64,000 nt of DNA, taken from Microbacterium esteraromaticum (GTDB taxonomy: Bacteria > Actinomycetota > Actinomycetes > Actinomycetales > Microbacteriaceae). The DNA lies in contig NZ_CP043732.1 of the NCBI RefSeq assembly GCF_014084045.1, forward strand, positions 868,001 through 932,000, read 5' to 3'. Below are positions 24,829 through 33,724 of this stretch, in pieces; position 1 is the stretch's first letter; each line of letters begins with the position of its first letter. The notes beneath the pieces were generated by a model. That model was not told the origin of the DNA and ran no database searches. It was given only the letters and a program-made list of their open reading frames with translations. The position numbers and the translations under genes were made by a program.

Positions 24829-26006
24829 GATTCTTCCTTTCCGGCGAAGGCCGTGATCTCGGCGACGAGGCGGTCGATCTCGTCGAAGGAGTTGAAGTAG
24901 TGCACCGAGGCCCGCGCCATGGCGGAGATGCCGTACGCGTTCAGAATCGGCGTGGCCATGAAGTGACCCGCCTCGATGATGATGCCGCGGCTCTCGAGGT
25001 GATCGGTGAGAGCGCGCGGATCGACACCGGCGACGTTGAACGGGATGATGCCGAGGCGGTCGTCGTCGGAGGGACCGTACACCGCTGCGCCGGGGATGCT
25101 CCGGATGCCGTTGACCGCAGCAGCCGTCAGTTCGCGGACCTGCTGGTGGATGCTGTCGATGCCGATCCGCTCGGCGACCTCGATCGCGGCCCCGAGGGCG
25201 AGGATCGCGGGGACATTGGGGGATCCGGCCTCGAAGCGCTTGGCGGTGTCGGGCAGGGTCACGCCACCGCCCTCGAGGCCGGCGTTCCACCAGCCGGCCA
25301 GAGCGGGCGTCATCGCTTCGACGTGCTGACGCCGGACGGCGAGCACGCCCGAGCCCTCGATGCCCCGCAGCCCCTTGCGCGTGCAGGCGGAGATGAAGTC
25401 GGCCTGCCATGACGAGAAGCCCAGGGGCAGCATCCCGATCGCCTGCGCCGCGTTGACATGCGTGAGCACTCCGGCGTCGGCGGCGAGGCGGCAGATCTCG
25501 GCCACCGGCTGCACGGCTCCTGTGACGTTCGAGAGGGCCACGAAGGTGATCAGGCGCGTGCGGGGGGTGATCGCCGCGGCGAGGCGCTGCGGGTCGAGCA
25601 TCCCGTCGGCGTCGGCCGCGAACGGCACCACGCGGATGCCGACCTCGGCTTCGAGCATCCGCCAGATGGCGATGTTGCTCAGCATCTCGGTGTCGGGCAC
25701 GATCACCTCGTCGCCGCGCTGCCAGCGGATGCCGCGGGCGACGAGGCTGATCGCCTCGGTGCCGTTGCGGGTGAAGGCGATCTCCTCGGGCGCTGCCTGC
25801 AGGAATCCGGCCACCGCGGCGCGCACCTCTTCGATGCGCTCGTACACCTCGCGCCGGAAGCTCGGGACGTAGGGGCCCTCGGCTGCGGTGCGCTGCAGGT
25901 ACGAGACGGCGGCGTCGACGGCCTCGGGCACGGGTGGTGCGGCGGCCGCGGAGTCGAAGTAGACGTACGGCCGGCTCGCGGCATCCGTCTGCTCTGTCAG
26001 TGCCAT
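24825..26006 (-). CDS. Class V aminotransferase-fold PLP enzyme (NifS/SufS-like)
   Basis: A 393-residue fold-type I PLP enzyme. The PLP lysine is K211 in CTRKGLRGIEGSG, and FTRNGTEAISLVARGI and RLITFVALSNVTGAVQP are typical of cysteine desulfurase or isopenicillin-N epimerase relatives. Two departures stand out: the usual Asp contacting the pyridine nitrogen is Asn (N185 in HVNAAQAIG), and the residue before K211 is Arg instead of His. No C-terminal Cys loop of true desulfurases is seen, so an aminotransferase, lyase or epimerase role is likelier. The ATG at 26006 has GAGAGG seven bases upstream. It is the first gene of the operon, divergent from an IclR regulator. Confidence 0.83.
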   Translation of the reverse strand: MALTEQTDAASRPYVYFDSAAAAPPVPEAVDAAVSYLQRTAAEGPYVPSFRREVYERIEEVRAAVAGFLQAAPEEIAFTRNGTEAISLVARGIRWQRGDEVIVPDTEMLSNIAIWRMLEAEVGIRVVPFAADADGMLDPQRLAAAITPRTRLITFVALSNVTGAVQPVAEICRLAADAGVLTHVNAAQAIGMLPLGFSSWQADFISACTRKGLRGIEGSGVLAVRRQHVEAMTPALAGWWNAGLEGGGVTLPDTAKRFEAGSPNVPAILALGAAIEVAERIGIDSIHQQVRELTAAAVNGIRSIPGAAVYGPSDDDRLGIIPFNVAGVDPRALTDHLESRGIIIEAGHFMATPILNAYGISAMARASVHYFNSFDEIDRLVAEITAFAGKEES

Positions 26007-26073
26007 CTCGTTCCTCTCCATCGGGGTGGTCTGAAGCAACATTCGTCCGACGCGCAACCACCGGCAAGACATT

Positions 26074-26088
26074 TCCCGCTATGCGGGA
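26074..26088. promoter_or_regulatory. Probable IclR-type operator
   Basis: TCCCGCTATGCGGGA is a perfect 6-3-6 palindrome with the CCGCTATGCGG core typical of IclR-family sites. It lies 10 bp before the regulator ATG and 68 bp upstream of the divergent PLP-enzyme gene, so it can control both. Confidence 0.7.
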
Positions 26089-26098
26089 TGATGGATGC

Positions 26099-26851
26099 AT
26101 GGCCGATCAGCTCAGCAGTGTGACGAGAGCCCTCGAGACCCTGCGCCTGTTCACCGGGGAGCGACATTCGATGGGCGTCACCGAACTCGCCGACCTGCTC
26201 GGATGCTCCACCTCGACGGCGCAGCGCACGCTCGCGACACTCACCGAGCAGCACTTCCTGCGGCGCGACGACGAGACGCGCACCTACCGGCTGGGTCCAG
26301 CGGTGCTGCACCTCTCGCGCGCCTGGCGCAGCACCGCGTCGCTCGGCAGCATGGCCACCCCCATGCTGGAGTCGCTCGCCGAGGCCACGGGGCTCAACGC
26401 GACCTTCGCCGTGCCGGATCATGCGCACATGCGCGTCGTCGCATCGATAGACGGCGCCGAGGGTCCCCTGCGCGGCTACCCGATGGCCAGCGAGCTGTTC
26501 CCCGCGCACGCCGGCGCCATCTCGAAGGCATACTACGCGCAGCTGCCGCACGCGCTCCGCGCCCGCTTCATCGGCGATCGCCCGATGGCGCGATTCACCG
26601 CCGAGACGAAGACCGACCCCCGACAGCTGGAGGAGGAGTTCCTCGACATCCGGGCTCGCGGGTGGTGCTATTCGCAGGGCGAGTACGACACGAACGTCGC
26701 CGCCCTGGCCGCGCCCGTGTGGATGGGTAAGGAGCCCCTGGGGGCGATCGCCCTATCGTCCCGATCCCCCTTCGAGGTCGACGACCACCTCGTCGAGGCG
26801 CTGCTCACCGCGACCACGGCGCTCGGACGACTGCTCACGCGCGACGGCTGA
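26099..26851 (+). CDS. IclR-family transcriptional regulator
   Basis: A 250-residue IclR regulator. The winged HTH occupies about residues 1-65 (MGVTELADLLGCSTSTAQRT) and the effector domain follows (TGLNATFAVPDHAHMRVVAS, AGAISKAYYAQLP, GEYDTNVAALAAPVW). The ATG at 26099 is chosen; an in-frame ATG at 26081 would start within the operator. It is divergent from the operon at 24825-21440 and is its probable local regulator, binding the palindrome at 26074. The ligand is presumably a substrate or product of that pathway. Confidence 0.9.
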   Translation: MADQLSSVTRALETLRLFTGERHSMGVTELADLLGCSTSTAQRTLATLTEQHFLRRDDETRTYRLGPAVLHLSRAWRSTASLGSMATPMLESLAEATGLNATFAVPDHAHMRVVASIDGAEGPLRGYPMASELFPAHAGAISKAYYAQLPHALRARFIGDRPMARFTAETKTDPRQLEEEFLDIRARGWCYSQGEYDTNVAALAAPVWMGKEPLGAIALSSRSPFEVDDHLVEALLTATTALGRLLTRDG

Positions 26852-26870
26852 CGTTCCTGGCGCTCTGCCC

Positions 26871-27172
26871 GCACGCCGGGAACCTCAGACCGTTCGGCCT
26901 GCCGACGGCGTGGCGGATGCCGACACGCCGCGCCACGAGCATCCGATCCGGCAAACCCGACAGGCACCCCGCACGCCGGGAACCTCAGAGGATCCGACCC
27001 GCCGACGGCGCGGCGGATGCCGACACGCCGCGCCACAGGCATCCGGTCCGGCAAACCCGACAGACGCCCCCGCACGCCGGGAACCTCAGACGATCCGACC
27101 CGCCGGCGGCGTGGCGGACGCCGACACGCCGCGCCACGATCATCCGGTCCGGCAAGTCCGACAGGCACCACA
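26871..27172. repeat. Three ~100-bp tandem repeats, each with a REP-like palindrome
   Basis: Copies begin at 26871, 26971 and 27072 with GCACGCCGGGAACCTCAGA (periods 100 and 101 bp). Each contains the palindromic core CGGATGCC ... CATCCG at about 26908, 27006 and 27107. The arms diverge in copies 1 and 3. This fills the gap between iclR and the glyQS terminator; no gene is seen here. Confidence 0.85.
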
Positions 27173-27181
27173 CACGACGAG

Positions 27182-27209
27182 GCCCCGATCCACCTGCGTG
27201 GATCGGGGC
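27182..27209 (-). terminator. Hairpin terminator after glyQS
   Basis: A perfect 12-bp stem (GCCCCGATCCAC / GTGGATCGGGGC) with a CTGC loop, 14 bp downstream of the glycyl-tRNA synthetase stop. Confidence 0.8.
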
Positions 27210-27223
27210 TCGGCGAGCAGGCG

Positions 27224-28609
27224 TCAGGCGCCGCGCAGACGCTCGGCCAGGTAGGCCTCGAGGTTCTCGAGCGCAACGCGCTCCTGACCCATGGTGTCGC
27301 GGTCGCGCACGGTCACCGCGTCGTCGTCGAGCGAGTCGAAGTCGACGGTCACGCAGAACGGGGTGCCCACCTCGTCCTGGCGACGGTAGCGGCGGCCGAT
27401 GGCTCCGGCGTCGTCGAAGTCGATGGTCCACTTGCCGCGCAGAGTGTCGGCCACCTCGCGCGCGAGCGGCGAGAGGCGCTCGTTGCGCGAGAGCGGCAGC
27501 ACCGCGACCTTGACGGGCGCGAGGCGCGGGTCGAGCTTGAGCACGGTGCGGGTGTCGGTGCCGCCCTTGGCGTTCGGCACCTCCTCCTCCTCATACGCGT
27601 CGACGAGGAAGGCCATCATGGCGCGGGTGAGGCCGAACGAGGGCTCGATCACGTAGGGCGTGTAGCGCTCGCCCGATGCCTGGTCGAAGTACGTCAGCGA
27701 CTGGCCGGACGCCTCGCTGTGGCTCGACAGGTCGTAGTCGGTGCGGTTCGCGACACCCATCAGCTCGCCCCACTCCGACCCCTGGAAGCCGAAGCGGTAC
27801 TCGACGTCGATGGTGCCCGCGGAGTAGTGCGCGCGGTCTTCTTCCGGCACATCGAAGCGGCGGATGTTGTCGGGGTCGATGCCGAGGTCGATGAACCAGT
27901 CCCAGCACGCCTCGACCCAGTGGTCGAACCACTCCTTCGCCTCGGCCGGCGGCACGAAGTACTCGATCTCCATCTGCTCGAACTCGCGGGTGCGGAAGAT
28001 GAAGTTGCCGGGAGTGATCTCGTTGCGGAACGCCTTGCCGACCTGGCCGATGCCGAACGGCGGCTTCTTGCGCGACGCGGTGAGCACGTTCGAGAAGTTC
28101 ACGAAGATGCCCTGCGCGGTCTCGGGTCGCATGTAGTGCAGGCCCGACTCGTCGTCGACGACGCCGAGGTAGGTCTTCACGAGACCGGAGAACGACTTCG
28201 GCTCGGTCCACCTGCCGCGGGTGCCGCAGTCGGGGCAGACGATGTCGGCCAGGCCGTTCTCGGGCTGGCGGCCCTTCTTGGCCACGAACGCCTCGACGAG
28301 GTGGTCCTCACGGTGACGCTTGTGGCACTGCAGGCACTCGACCAGCGGGTCGCTGAAGGTCGCGACGTGACCGGATGCCTCCCACACCCGCTTCGGGAGG
28401 ATGATCGACGAGTCGAGGCCCACCATGTCGCCGCGGCCGCGCACGAAGGTCTGCCACCACTGCCTGCGGATGTTCTCCTTCAGCTCGGTGCCGAGGGGGC
28501 CGTAGTCCCACGCAGAACGCGAACCGCCGTAGATCTCACCCGCTTGGAACACGAACCCGCGGTGGCGGGCGAGGGCGATGACCTTGTCAAGACGGGACTG
28601 TTCGGCCAC
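27224..28609 (-). CDS. glyQS: Glycine--tRNA ligase (class II, homodimeric type)
   Basis: A 461-residue single-chain glycyl-tRNA synthetase. [20 protein letters not shown] is the N-terminal motif, [20 protein letters not shown] is motif 2 and [13 protein letters not shown] is motif 3. A CxxC / CxxC pair (CLQCHKRH and CPDCGTRG) lies in the insertion near residues 90-135. It charges tRNA-Gly in the cytoplasm. The GTG at 28609 is preferred to an upstream in-frame start because the product then opens [20 protein letters not shown], as the family does. It is a single essential gene and no T-box is seen upstream. Confidence 0.95.
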   Translation of the reverse strand: MAEQSRLDKVIALARHRGFVFQAGEIYGGSRSAWDYGPLGTELKENIRRQWWQTFVRGRGDMVGLDSSIILPKRVWEASGHVATFSDPLVECLQCHKRHREDHLVEAFVAKKGRQPENGLADIVCPDCGTRGRWTEPKSFSGLVKTYLGVVDDESGLHYMRPETAQGIFVNFSNVLTASRKKPPFGIGQVGKAFRNEITPGNFIFRTREFEQMEIEYFVPPAEAKEWFDHWVEACWDWFIDLGIDPDNIRRFDVPEEDRAHYSAGTIDVEYRFGFQGSEWGELMGVANRTDYDLSSHSEASGQSLTYFDQASGERYTPYVIEPSFGLTRAMMAFLVDAYEEEEVPNAKGGTDTRTVLKLDPRLAPVKVAVLPLSRNERLSPLAREVADTLRGKWTIDFDDAGAIGRRYRRQDEVGTPFCVTVDFDSLDDDAVTVRDRDTMGQERVALENLEAYLAERLRGA

Positions 28610-28719
28610 GGTGGCTCCAATGGTCGGATGCTGCGGGTGAGAAGCCCGTGAACACGGGCATCCCAATCCTACCCGCGACGCCCTTCCGGCACGTCGGATG
28701 CCAGTGGGATGCTGGGGCG

Positions 28720-29139
28720 ATGGAACAGCGCGTGAGCTTCATCACCCTCGCCGTGGCCGACGTCGCCCGCAGCCGGGCGTTCTACGTCGACGGACTGGGC
28801 TGGCGGCCGATCTTCGAGGCCGAGGGCGAGGTTCTCATGCTGCCCGTGGCCGACCGCCTGATCCTGTCGCTGTGGAGCGTGGCCGGCTTCACCGCCGAGA
28901 TCGGCCAGGCACCGGCATCCGGAGTCGCGCCGATCACCCTGGCGCACAACCTCGCGACCGAGGCCGAGGTCGACGCGGTGCTCACCGAGGCCGAGGCGCT
29001 GGGCGCCGTCGTCTCGCCCGCGACCAGACGCGAGTGGGGCGGCTACTCGGGGTACTTCGCCGACCCCGACGGCTTCCGCTGGGAGATCGCGGTCAACCCC
29101 GGCGACACCGGGGCGTTCGTGCTGCCCCCTACTCGGTGA
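28720..29139 (+). CDS. VOC-family (glyoxalase-like) protein
   Basis: A 139-residue vicinal-oxygen-chelate protein with two beta-alpha-beta-beta-beta modules. The first is [20 protein letters not shown] and the second ends [20 protein letters not shown], the classic D-P-D-G-x-x-W/Y-E motif. Such proteins may be dioxygenases, isomerases, lyases or drug-binding proteins. It overlaps the convergent GNAT gene by 11 bp. The substrate is unknown. Confidence 0.87.
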   Translation: MEQRVSFITLAVADVARSRAFYVDGLGWRPIFEAEGEVLMLPVADRLILSLWSVAGFTAEIGQAPASGVAPITLAHNLATEAEVDAVLTEAEALGAVVSPATRREWGGYSGYFADPDGFRWEIAVNPGDTGAFVLPPTR

Positions 29140-29818
29140 ACAGGTAGCCGCGCTCGTTGTCGAATCCGGCGATGTGCAGCCCCCGGCCGAGCAGCTCCTC
29201 CATCTCGCCGCGCAGACGCAGGCGCCACTCGTGCGCGGCATCCGGATCCGACGTGCGCATCGCCTCGACATCCGTCGGGATCTCGAGGGTCGCCACGACG
29301 GACTCGGGCGCCGGGGGCTTGGCGATGTCTGCCAGGGCCCACTGCACATCGAGGCGGTCGCTCTCGTCTCCCGCGTCGCCGCCGCCGAAGATGCCGTAGC
29401 GGTTCACCGAGTAGCCGCTCACTCGTGCGCCGAGCACGGTGAGGAAGAAGTGCGCGTTGCGCGCGACGAGCGGGTCGTATGTCCAGGTGATGCGGCCGAC
29501 CTCGCGCGAGAACGCCCACTGACGCTGGTGCTCCTTGAGCTCGCGGCCCCAGCCGCGGCCACGGTACTCGGGCAGCAGGGCGGTGATGTGCGAGTGCATG
29601 GTGCGCTTTCCCGGCTCGCCGAAGAACGCGATCGATGCGCCGACCATGCGCTCCTCGCCGTCGCTGTCGTCGAACAGGCCGACGACGTAGTTGCCCGCAT
29701 GCTGCAGGGCGCGCAGAGTGCCTGCGTCGATCACGCGGTTCTCGCCGCGGATCGAGTCCAGCAGCTCCTGGGCGTCGATGATCAGTTCGACGGTGTCGAG
29801 GTCTCGGATCGTGCGCAC
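29129..29818 (-). CDS. GNAT-superfamily acetyltransferase-like protein
   Basis: A 229-residue protein with a GNAT core: ITALLPEYRGRGWGRELKEHQ is the acetyl-CoA loop (R-G-x-G-W/x-G/A) near residue 79, and VGRITWTYDPLVARNAHFFL is the following strand-helix with the conserved Asn. The C-terminal third (DVQWALADIAKP onward) is not part of a minimal GNAT and resembles larger predicted acetyltransferases of actinobacteria. It starts at GTG. The substrate is unknown. Confidence 0.75.
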   Translation of the reverse strand: MRTIRDLDTVELIIDAQELLDSIRGENRVIDAGTLRALQHAGNYVVGLFDDSDGEERMVGASIAFFGEPGKRTMHSHITALLPEYRGRGWGRELKEHQRQWAFSREVGRITWTYDPLVARNAHFFLTVLGARVSGYSVNRYGIFGGGDAGDESDRLDVQWALADIAKPPAPESVVATLEIPTDVEAMRTSDPDAAHEWRLRLRGEMEELLGRGLHIAGFDNERGYLFTE

Positions 29819-29855
29819 GGTGTCAGTCTGCCTCTCGAAGCTTCGAACGCCCGCG

Positions 29856-30230
29856 TCAGCGGACGAACCGGATGGTCATCGGGTACTCATACGGCCACCC
29901 GCCGTTGGACTTCACCGCCGCCATGATGCTGAAGACGATGTTCAGCACCCACGCGGCGAACATGATCAGGAAGCCGACGAGCACGATCGTGAGCAGGCTG
30001 CCGACGAAGTAGGCGATCAGCAGAGTGAGCTGGAAGTTGAGCGCGTTGGCCGTGTGCGCGCGCACGAACGGGCCGCGGTCCTTCAGCACGAGGAAGCCGA
30101 TCAGCGCCGGCAGGAACTGGAACAGGATGCCTCCGACGTGCACCAGCGTCGACCACATCTTCTCGTCGGACGGGCTCATCGGCTGCGGGGCGGCCGCGTA
30201 TGCTCCGGGCGGCGGGGGAACGTTGCTCAT
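29856..30230 (-). CDS. DUF4870 small membrane protein
   Basis: A 124-residue DUF4870 protein: a Pro/Ala-rich cytoplasmic start, then SPSDEKMWSTLVHVGGILFQ, the signature LKDRGPFVRAHTANALNFQL, and two to three C-terminal helices with FMIAAW-like spacing. Function is unknown. A TACGCT box six bases before ATG indicates a leaderless transcript. It lies 21 bp downstream of the HIT-like gene on the same strand. Confidence 0.87.
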   Translation of the reverse strand: MSNVPPPPGAYAAAPQPMSPSDEKMWSTLVHVGGILFQFLPALIGFLVLKDRGPFVRAHTANALNFQLTLLIAYFVGSLLTIVLVGFLIMFAAWVLNIVFSIMAAVKSNGGWPYEYPMTIRFVR

Positions 30231-30251
30231 GCGGCCAGCGTACCGGGGCGG

Positions 30252-30872
30252 TCAGCGGGCCGGGAAGGCTTGGCCGCCACCTGCGGCGAGCGCGTCGGCG
30301 ACGATCTCGAGGTACTCCTGCATCATCTCCCCCGGCATGGCGGGCATCGCCTGCTCCCAGTAGGGAAGGATCGCCCCGCGGCCCTGCATCATGCCGAGCG
30401 GCCGAGCGTACGCCCACAGGTGCAGATGCGCGGATCCGTCGTTCCAGCGCGAGAAGTGACAGCGAGCGACCGCCGGGATGCTCTTGGCCGCCTCCGAGAC
30501 GCGCTGCAGGATCGGCCCCAGACCTGAGAGCACCTCGACGGGGGCATCCTCGAGCTTCACGTGGCGGCGCGGCGAGATCGCCCCGATGAACGGGATGCCG
30601 CTCGGCCCCTGCATGCCGCCGCTGACGCGCCACTCGTCGTCCTGCCAGATCGTGTACTCGTTCGCGGGTCGGCAGTGACCGCACTGAGAGGCGTCGAGCT
30701 CGCCGCTGCGCGGCTTCTCCGGCACGAGCATCGGCTCGAGCGGCAGCAGCTCGAAGGCGGCGATGCTCGCGCGTGGGCCGCTGCCGGGGATGCCGCGGGT
30801 GTCGAGTGTCTGGCCGATGGGCGCCCAGCGGTGCCAATCGGTGTCTGCGGGATGCTGCTCGTCGGCGCTCAT
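30252..30872 (-). CDS. HIT-superfamily-like protein with incomplete histidine triad
   Basis: A 206-residue protein with a C-terminal HIT-like signature, RWNDGSAHLHLWAYARPLG, near residue 150. The expected HxHxHxx has only two His; the third position is Trp. A CGHCRP segment near residue 68 resembles the N-terminal Cys/His region of GalT-type HIT proteins. It is likely a nucleotide-binding protein that may lack normal hydrolase activity. The ATG at 30872 is the last plausible start before the divergent gene's upstream region. Confidence 0.6.
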   Translation of the reverse strand: MSADEQHPADTDWHRWAPIGQTLDTRGIPGSGPRASIAAFELLPLEPMLVPEKPRSGELDASQCGHCRPANEYTIWQDDEWRVSGGMQGPSGIPFIGAISPRRHVKLEDAPVEVLSGLGPILQRVSEAAKSIPAVARCHFSRWNDGSAHLHLWAYARPLGMMQGRGAILPYWEQAMPAMPGEMMQEYLEIVADALAAGGGQAFPAR

Positions 30873-30963
30873 GGGTACATCGAACCACGCCGCACTGACA
30901 GAGCGCGGCGGCCATGTCAACGGGCCAGCCGAGCCCACCCCCTCCGCCGGTAGGGTCGGCGGC

Positions 30964-31752
30964 ATGAACAGCACCGGACGCGACATCGTGAGGCAGTCGA
31001 CCATCACCGCGGCAGCGGTGTTCATGATCATCGGCGCGGCTGTCGGCGGCGGCGCGTTCGGGGGCGAATCGGTGGCCGAGCTGCAGGACGGCGCGCTGTC
31101 CGCGCAGGGCTCGCACCTCGCACCGGCGGGGCCCGCATTCGCGATCTGGACGCTGATCTACCTCGGCCTCGGCGCATACACGATCTGGCAGGCGCTTCCC
31201 GCTCAGCGCGACAGCAGCCGCCAGCGTGCGATCGGCTGGTGGGTGGCCGGGTCGATGGTGCTCAACGGCCTGTGGCTGGTGACCGCCCGCTTTCTGAGCC
31301 TCGTGGCGACCGTGGTCGTGATCGCGGCTCTGCTCATCGTGCTGGCGCGCATCATCGTGCTGCTCGGCCGCGACCGGGCATCCGGCCTTCTCGACCTCAC
31401 CCTCTTCGACGCCGTGATGGGACTGCACTTCGGCTGGGTGACGATCGCGACCGTCGCGAACACCGCCGCATGGCTGACGCAGACGCTGCCCGACGGGCTC
31501 GGGCAGCAGGCGGATGCCTGGGGCATCGGCGTGCTCGTCGTGGTCGCCGCGATCGGTGCGGCGAGCGCCCTCGTGACCCGCCGTCTCGCCCCTGCCCTCG
31601 CGACATCGTGGGGGCTGGTGTGGCTCGCCGTCGGACGGTTCGGCGGCGAGCCGGAGAGCATCCCGATCGGCGCGGCGGCTCTGATCGCGGCGGCGGTCAT
31701 CGTCGGCGCCGGGGTGGTCGGACTGGTGCGCTCGCGTCGCAGCGCACGTTGA
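30964..31752 (+). CDS. TspO/MBR-like tryptophan-rich sensory protein
   Basis: A 262-residue membrane protein rich in Trp within predicted helices (FAIWTLIYLGLGAYTIWQAL, AIGWWVAGSMVLNGLWLVTA, LHFGWVTIATVANTAAWLTQ). This arrangement matches TspO-like and related seven-helix tryptophan-rich proteins, longer than the canonical 160-residue TspO. A TAGGGT box seven bases before ATG indicates a leaderless start. Roles in tetrapyrrole or light/oxidative signalling are known for the family; none is shown here. Confidence 0.7.
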   Translation: MNSTGRDIVRQSTITAAAVFMIIGAAVGGGAFGGESVAELQDGALSAQGSHLAPAGPAFAIWTLIYLGLGAYTIWQALPAQRDSSRQRAIGWWVAGSMVLNGLWLVTARFLSLVATVVVIAALLIVLARIIVLLGRDRASGLLDLTLFDAVMGLHFGWVTIATVANTAAWLTQTLPDGLGQQADAWGIGVLVVVAAIGAASALVTRRLAPALATSWGLVWLAVGRFGGEPESIPIGAAALIAAAVIVGAGVVGLVRSRRSAR

Positions 31753-31815
31753 CGAGTGCCGCCCGCGAACTCGGCGCGCAGCAGCCCGCTCGCGCCGCGA
31801 GCGTAGGCTGGAAGG

Positions 31816-33285
31816 ATGCCTTCCCCAGTTCCCGCGACCGACACGACCCCGTCGGAGAAGCGATTCCTCGGCCAGCCACGTGCACTGGCCCACCTGTTCG
31901 GCGTCGAGATGTGGGAGCGCTTCAGCTTCTACGGCATGCAGGGCATCCTGCTGATCTACCTGTACTTCAGCGTGACGAAGGGCGGGCTCGGCCTCGACGA
32001 GGCGGTCGCTGGAGGCATCGTCGGCGCCTACGGCGGATCGGTGTACCTGTCCACCATCCTGGGCGCCTGGCTCGCCGACCGGCTGTTCGGGTCGGAGCGC
32101 GTGCTGTTCGCCAGCGCGATCGTCATCGTCGCAGGTCACCTGGCTCTCGCCCTTCTCCCCGGTGTCGTCGGGGTCGCGGTCGGTCTCGTGCTCGTCGCAC
32201 TCGGCTCGGGCGGCCTGAAAGCCAATGCGACGGCCGTCGTCGGCACCCTGTACTCGGAGGACGACACCAGACGCGATGCCGGGTTCTCGCTCTTCTACCT
32301 CGGGATCAACCTCGGGTCGTTCTTCGGCCCGCTGCTGACCGGACTGCTGCAGAAGTCGGCCGGGTTCCACTGGGGCTTCGGGCTCGCAGCAGTCGGCATG
32401 ACCGCCGGCCTCATCCAGTACAGCTTCGGGCGCAGGGAGCTGCCCGACTCGGCGCGCGCGGTGCCCAATCCGCTGCCGCGCAGTCGCTACCCGCTGTTCG
32501 CCGGCATCGCCGTCGGCGCCGTGGCCGTCATCGCCGTGCTCGTGCTGACGGGTGTCATCCGCGCCGACAATCTGGCGAGCATCGTGATCGTGTGCGCGCT
32601 CGGCGCGACGATCGCGTACTTTGCCGTGATCCTCGCGAGCCGGCACATCGACCAGGTCGAGCGCTCGCGCGTGTGGGCGTTCGTGCCGCTGTTCGTGACG
32701 AGCGTGGCTTTCTGGTCGCTGTACCAGCAGCAGTTCACCGTGCTGACGGTGTATAGCGACAAGCGACTCGACCGGTCGATCCTCGGCTTCGAGATGCCGA
32801 TCTCGGCCGTGCAGTCGATCAACCCGGTGTTCATCATCGTGCTCTCGGGCGTGTTCGCGGCGCTGTGGACGCGCCTCGGCGCCCGCCAGCCGTCCACCCC
32901 GGCGAAGTTCGCGCTGGGCACCGCACTCATGGGCGGCGCGTTCCTGCTGTTCCTGCCGTTCGCGAACGGCGGCGAGGGCTCCACCCCGCTACTGGCGATC
33001 GTCGGCATCCTGTTCGTGTTCACCGTCGCCGAGCTGCTGCTCTCGCCGATCGGACTGTCTGCCGCGACGAAGCTCGCGCCGGCGCGCTTCAAGACGCAGA
33101 TGGTGGCGCTGTTCTTCCTCTCGATCTCGCTCGGCACGGCCATCTCGGGCTGGCTGGTGCAGTTCTACGATCCGACGAACGAGGTGCCGTACTTCACCGT
33201 GCTCGGCCTGATCGCGATCGTCGTCGGAGTGGGACTGGGGCTGTCGGTCAAGCCCGTGCTGAAGCTCATGAAGGGCGTCAGCTGA
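31816..33285 (+). CDS. POT/PTR-family peptide transporter (MFS)
   Basis: A 489-residue proton-coupled oligopeptide transporter. The ExxERFxxYG motif is EMWERFSFYGMQ on helix 1, and the PTR2 signature FSLFYLGINLGSFFGPL lies near residue 160. SGGLKANATAVVGTLY is also diagnostic. Fourteen helices fit the length. It imports di- and tripeptides. The TAGGCT box six bases before ATG indicates a leaderless mRNA. It is a single gene followed by an intergenic repeat array. Confidence 0.93.
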   Translation: MPSPVPATDTTPSEKRFLGQPRALAHLFGVEMWERFSFYGMQGILLIYLYFSVTKGGLGLDEAVAGGIVGAYGGSVYLSTILGAWLADRLFGSERVLFASAIVIVAGHLALALLPGVVGVAVGLVLVALGSGGLKANATAVVGTLYSEDDTRRDAGFSLFYLGINLGSFFGPLLTGLLQKSAGFHWGFGLAAVGMTAGLIQYSFGRRELPDSARAVPNPLPRSRYPLFAGIAVGAVAVIAVLVLTGVIRADNLASIVIVCALGATIAYFAVILASRHIDQVERSRVWAFVPLFVTSVAFWSLYQQQFTVLTVYSDKRLDRSILGFEMPISAVQSINPVFIIVLSGVFAALWTRLGARQPSTPAKFALGTALMGGAFLLFLPFANGGEGSTPLLAIVGILFVFTVAELLLSPIGLSAATKLAPARFKTQMVALFFLSISLGTAISGWLVQFYDPTNEVPYFTVLGLIAIVVGVGLGLSVKPVLKLMKGVS

Positions 33286-33309
33286 CGGCTGGCGCAGCTG
33301 GTTGCGATC

Positions 33310-33710
33310 CCCGAAATCCGGCAACCCTCCCCAGAACCGGATACCCCGCACCCGGGCATCCGGAACTCGGTCGACCTGCCGGAACTGGGCACCTCACCTC
33401 GCCCCGGTCGCCGAAACCCGGCAAACCACCCCAGAACCGGATACCCCGCACCCGGGCATCCGGATCTCGGTCGACCTGCGGAACTGGGCACCTCACCTCG
33501 CCGGCCCCGGTCGCCGAAATCCGGCACCGCTCCCCAGAACCGGATACCCCGCGCCCCGGCATCCGGAACTCAGCCGACCTGCCGGAACTGGGCGCCTCCC
33601 CGGCCCCGGTCGCCGAAATCCGGCAAACCACCCCAGATCCGGAGACCCCGCACCCGAGCATCCGGAACTCAGCCGACCTGCCGGAACTGGGACCTCACCT
33701 CGCCCACCCC
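33310..33710. repeat. Four ~100-bp tandem repeats
   Basis: Copies centred on CCAGAACCGGATACCCCGC begin at 33331, 33431, 33534 and (as CCAGATCCGGAGACC) 33633, giving periods of 100, 103 and 99 bp. Each repeat also holds CCGAAATCCGGCA and CATCCGGAACTC with GACCTGCCGGAACTGGG. Antisense frames through it are repeat-encoded and not credible genes. The array fills the whole gap between the POT and MFS genes. Confidence 0.85.
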
Positions 33711-33724
33711 GATAGCCTCGTTCC

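Noticed and set aside
24825..26006. Annotation as a cysteine desulfurase (iscS/sufS)
   Set aside because: No catalytic Cys loop, no suf/isc neighbours, and Asn replaces the usual Asp; context is a peptide-type operon.
33310..33710. Tandem array considered as a CRISPR
   Set aside because: The whole ~100-bp unit is conserved, with no short repeat/variable spacer pattern and no cas genes.
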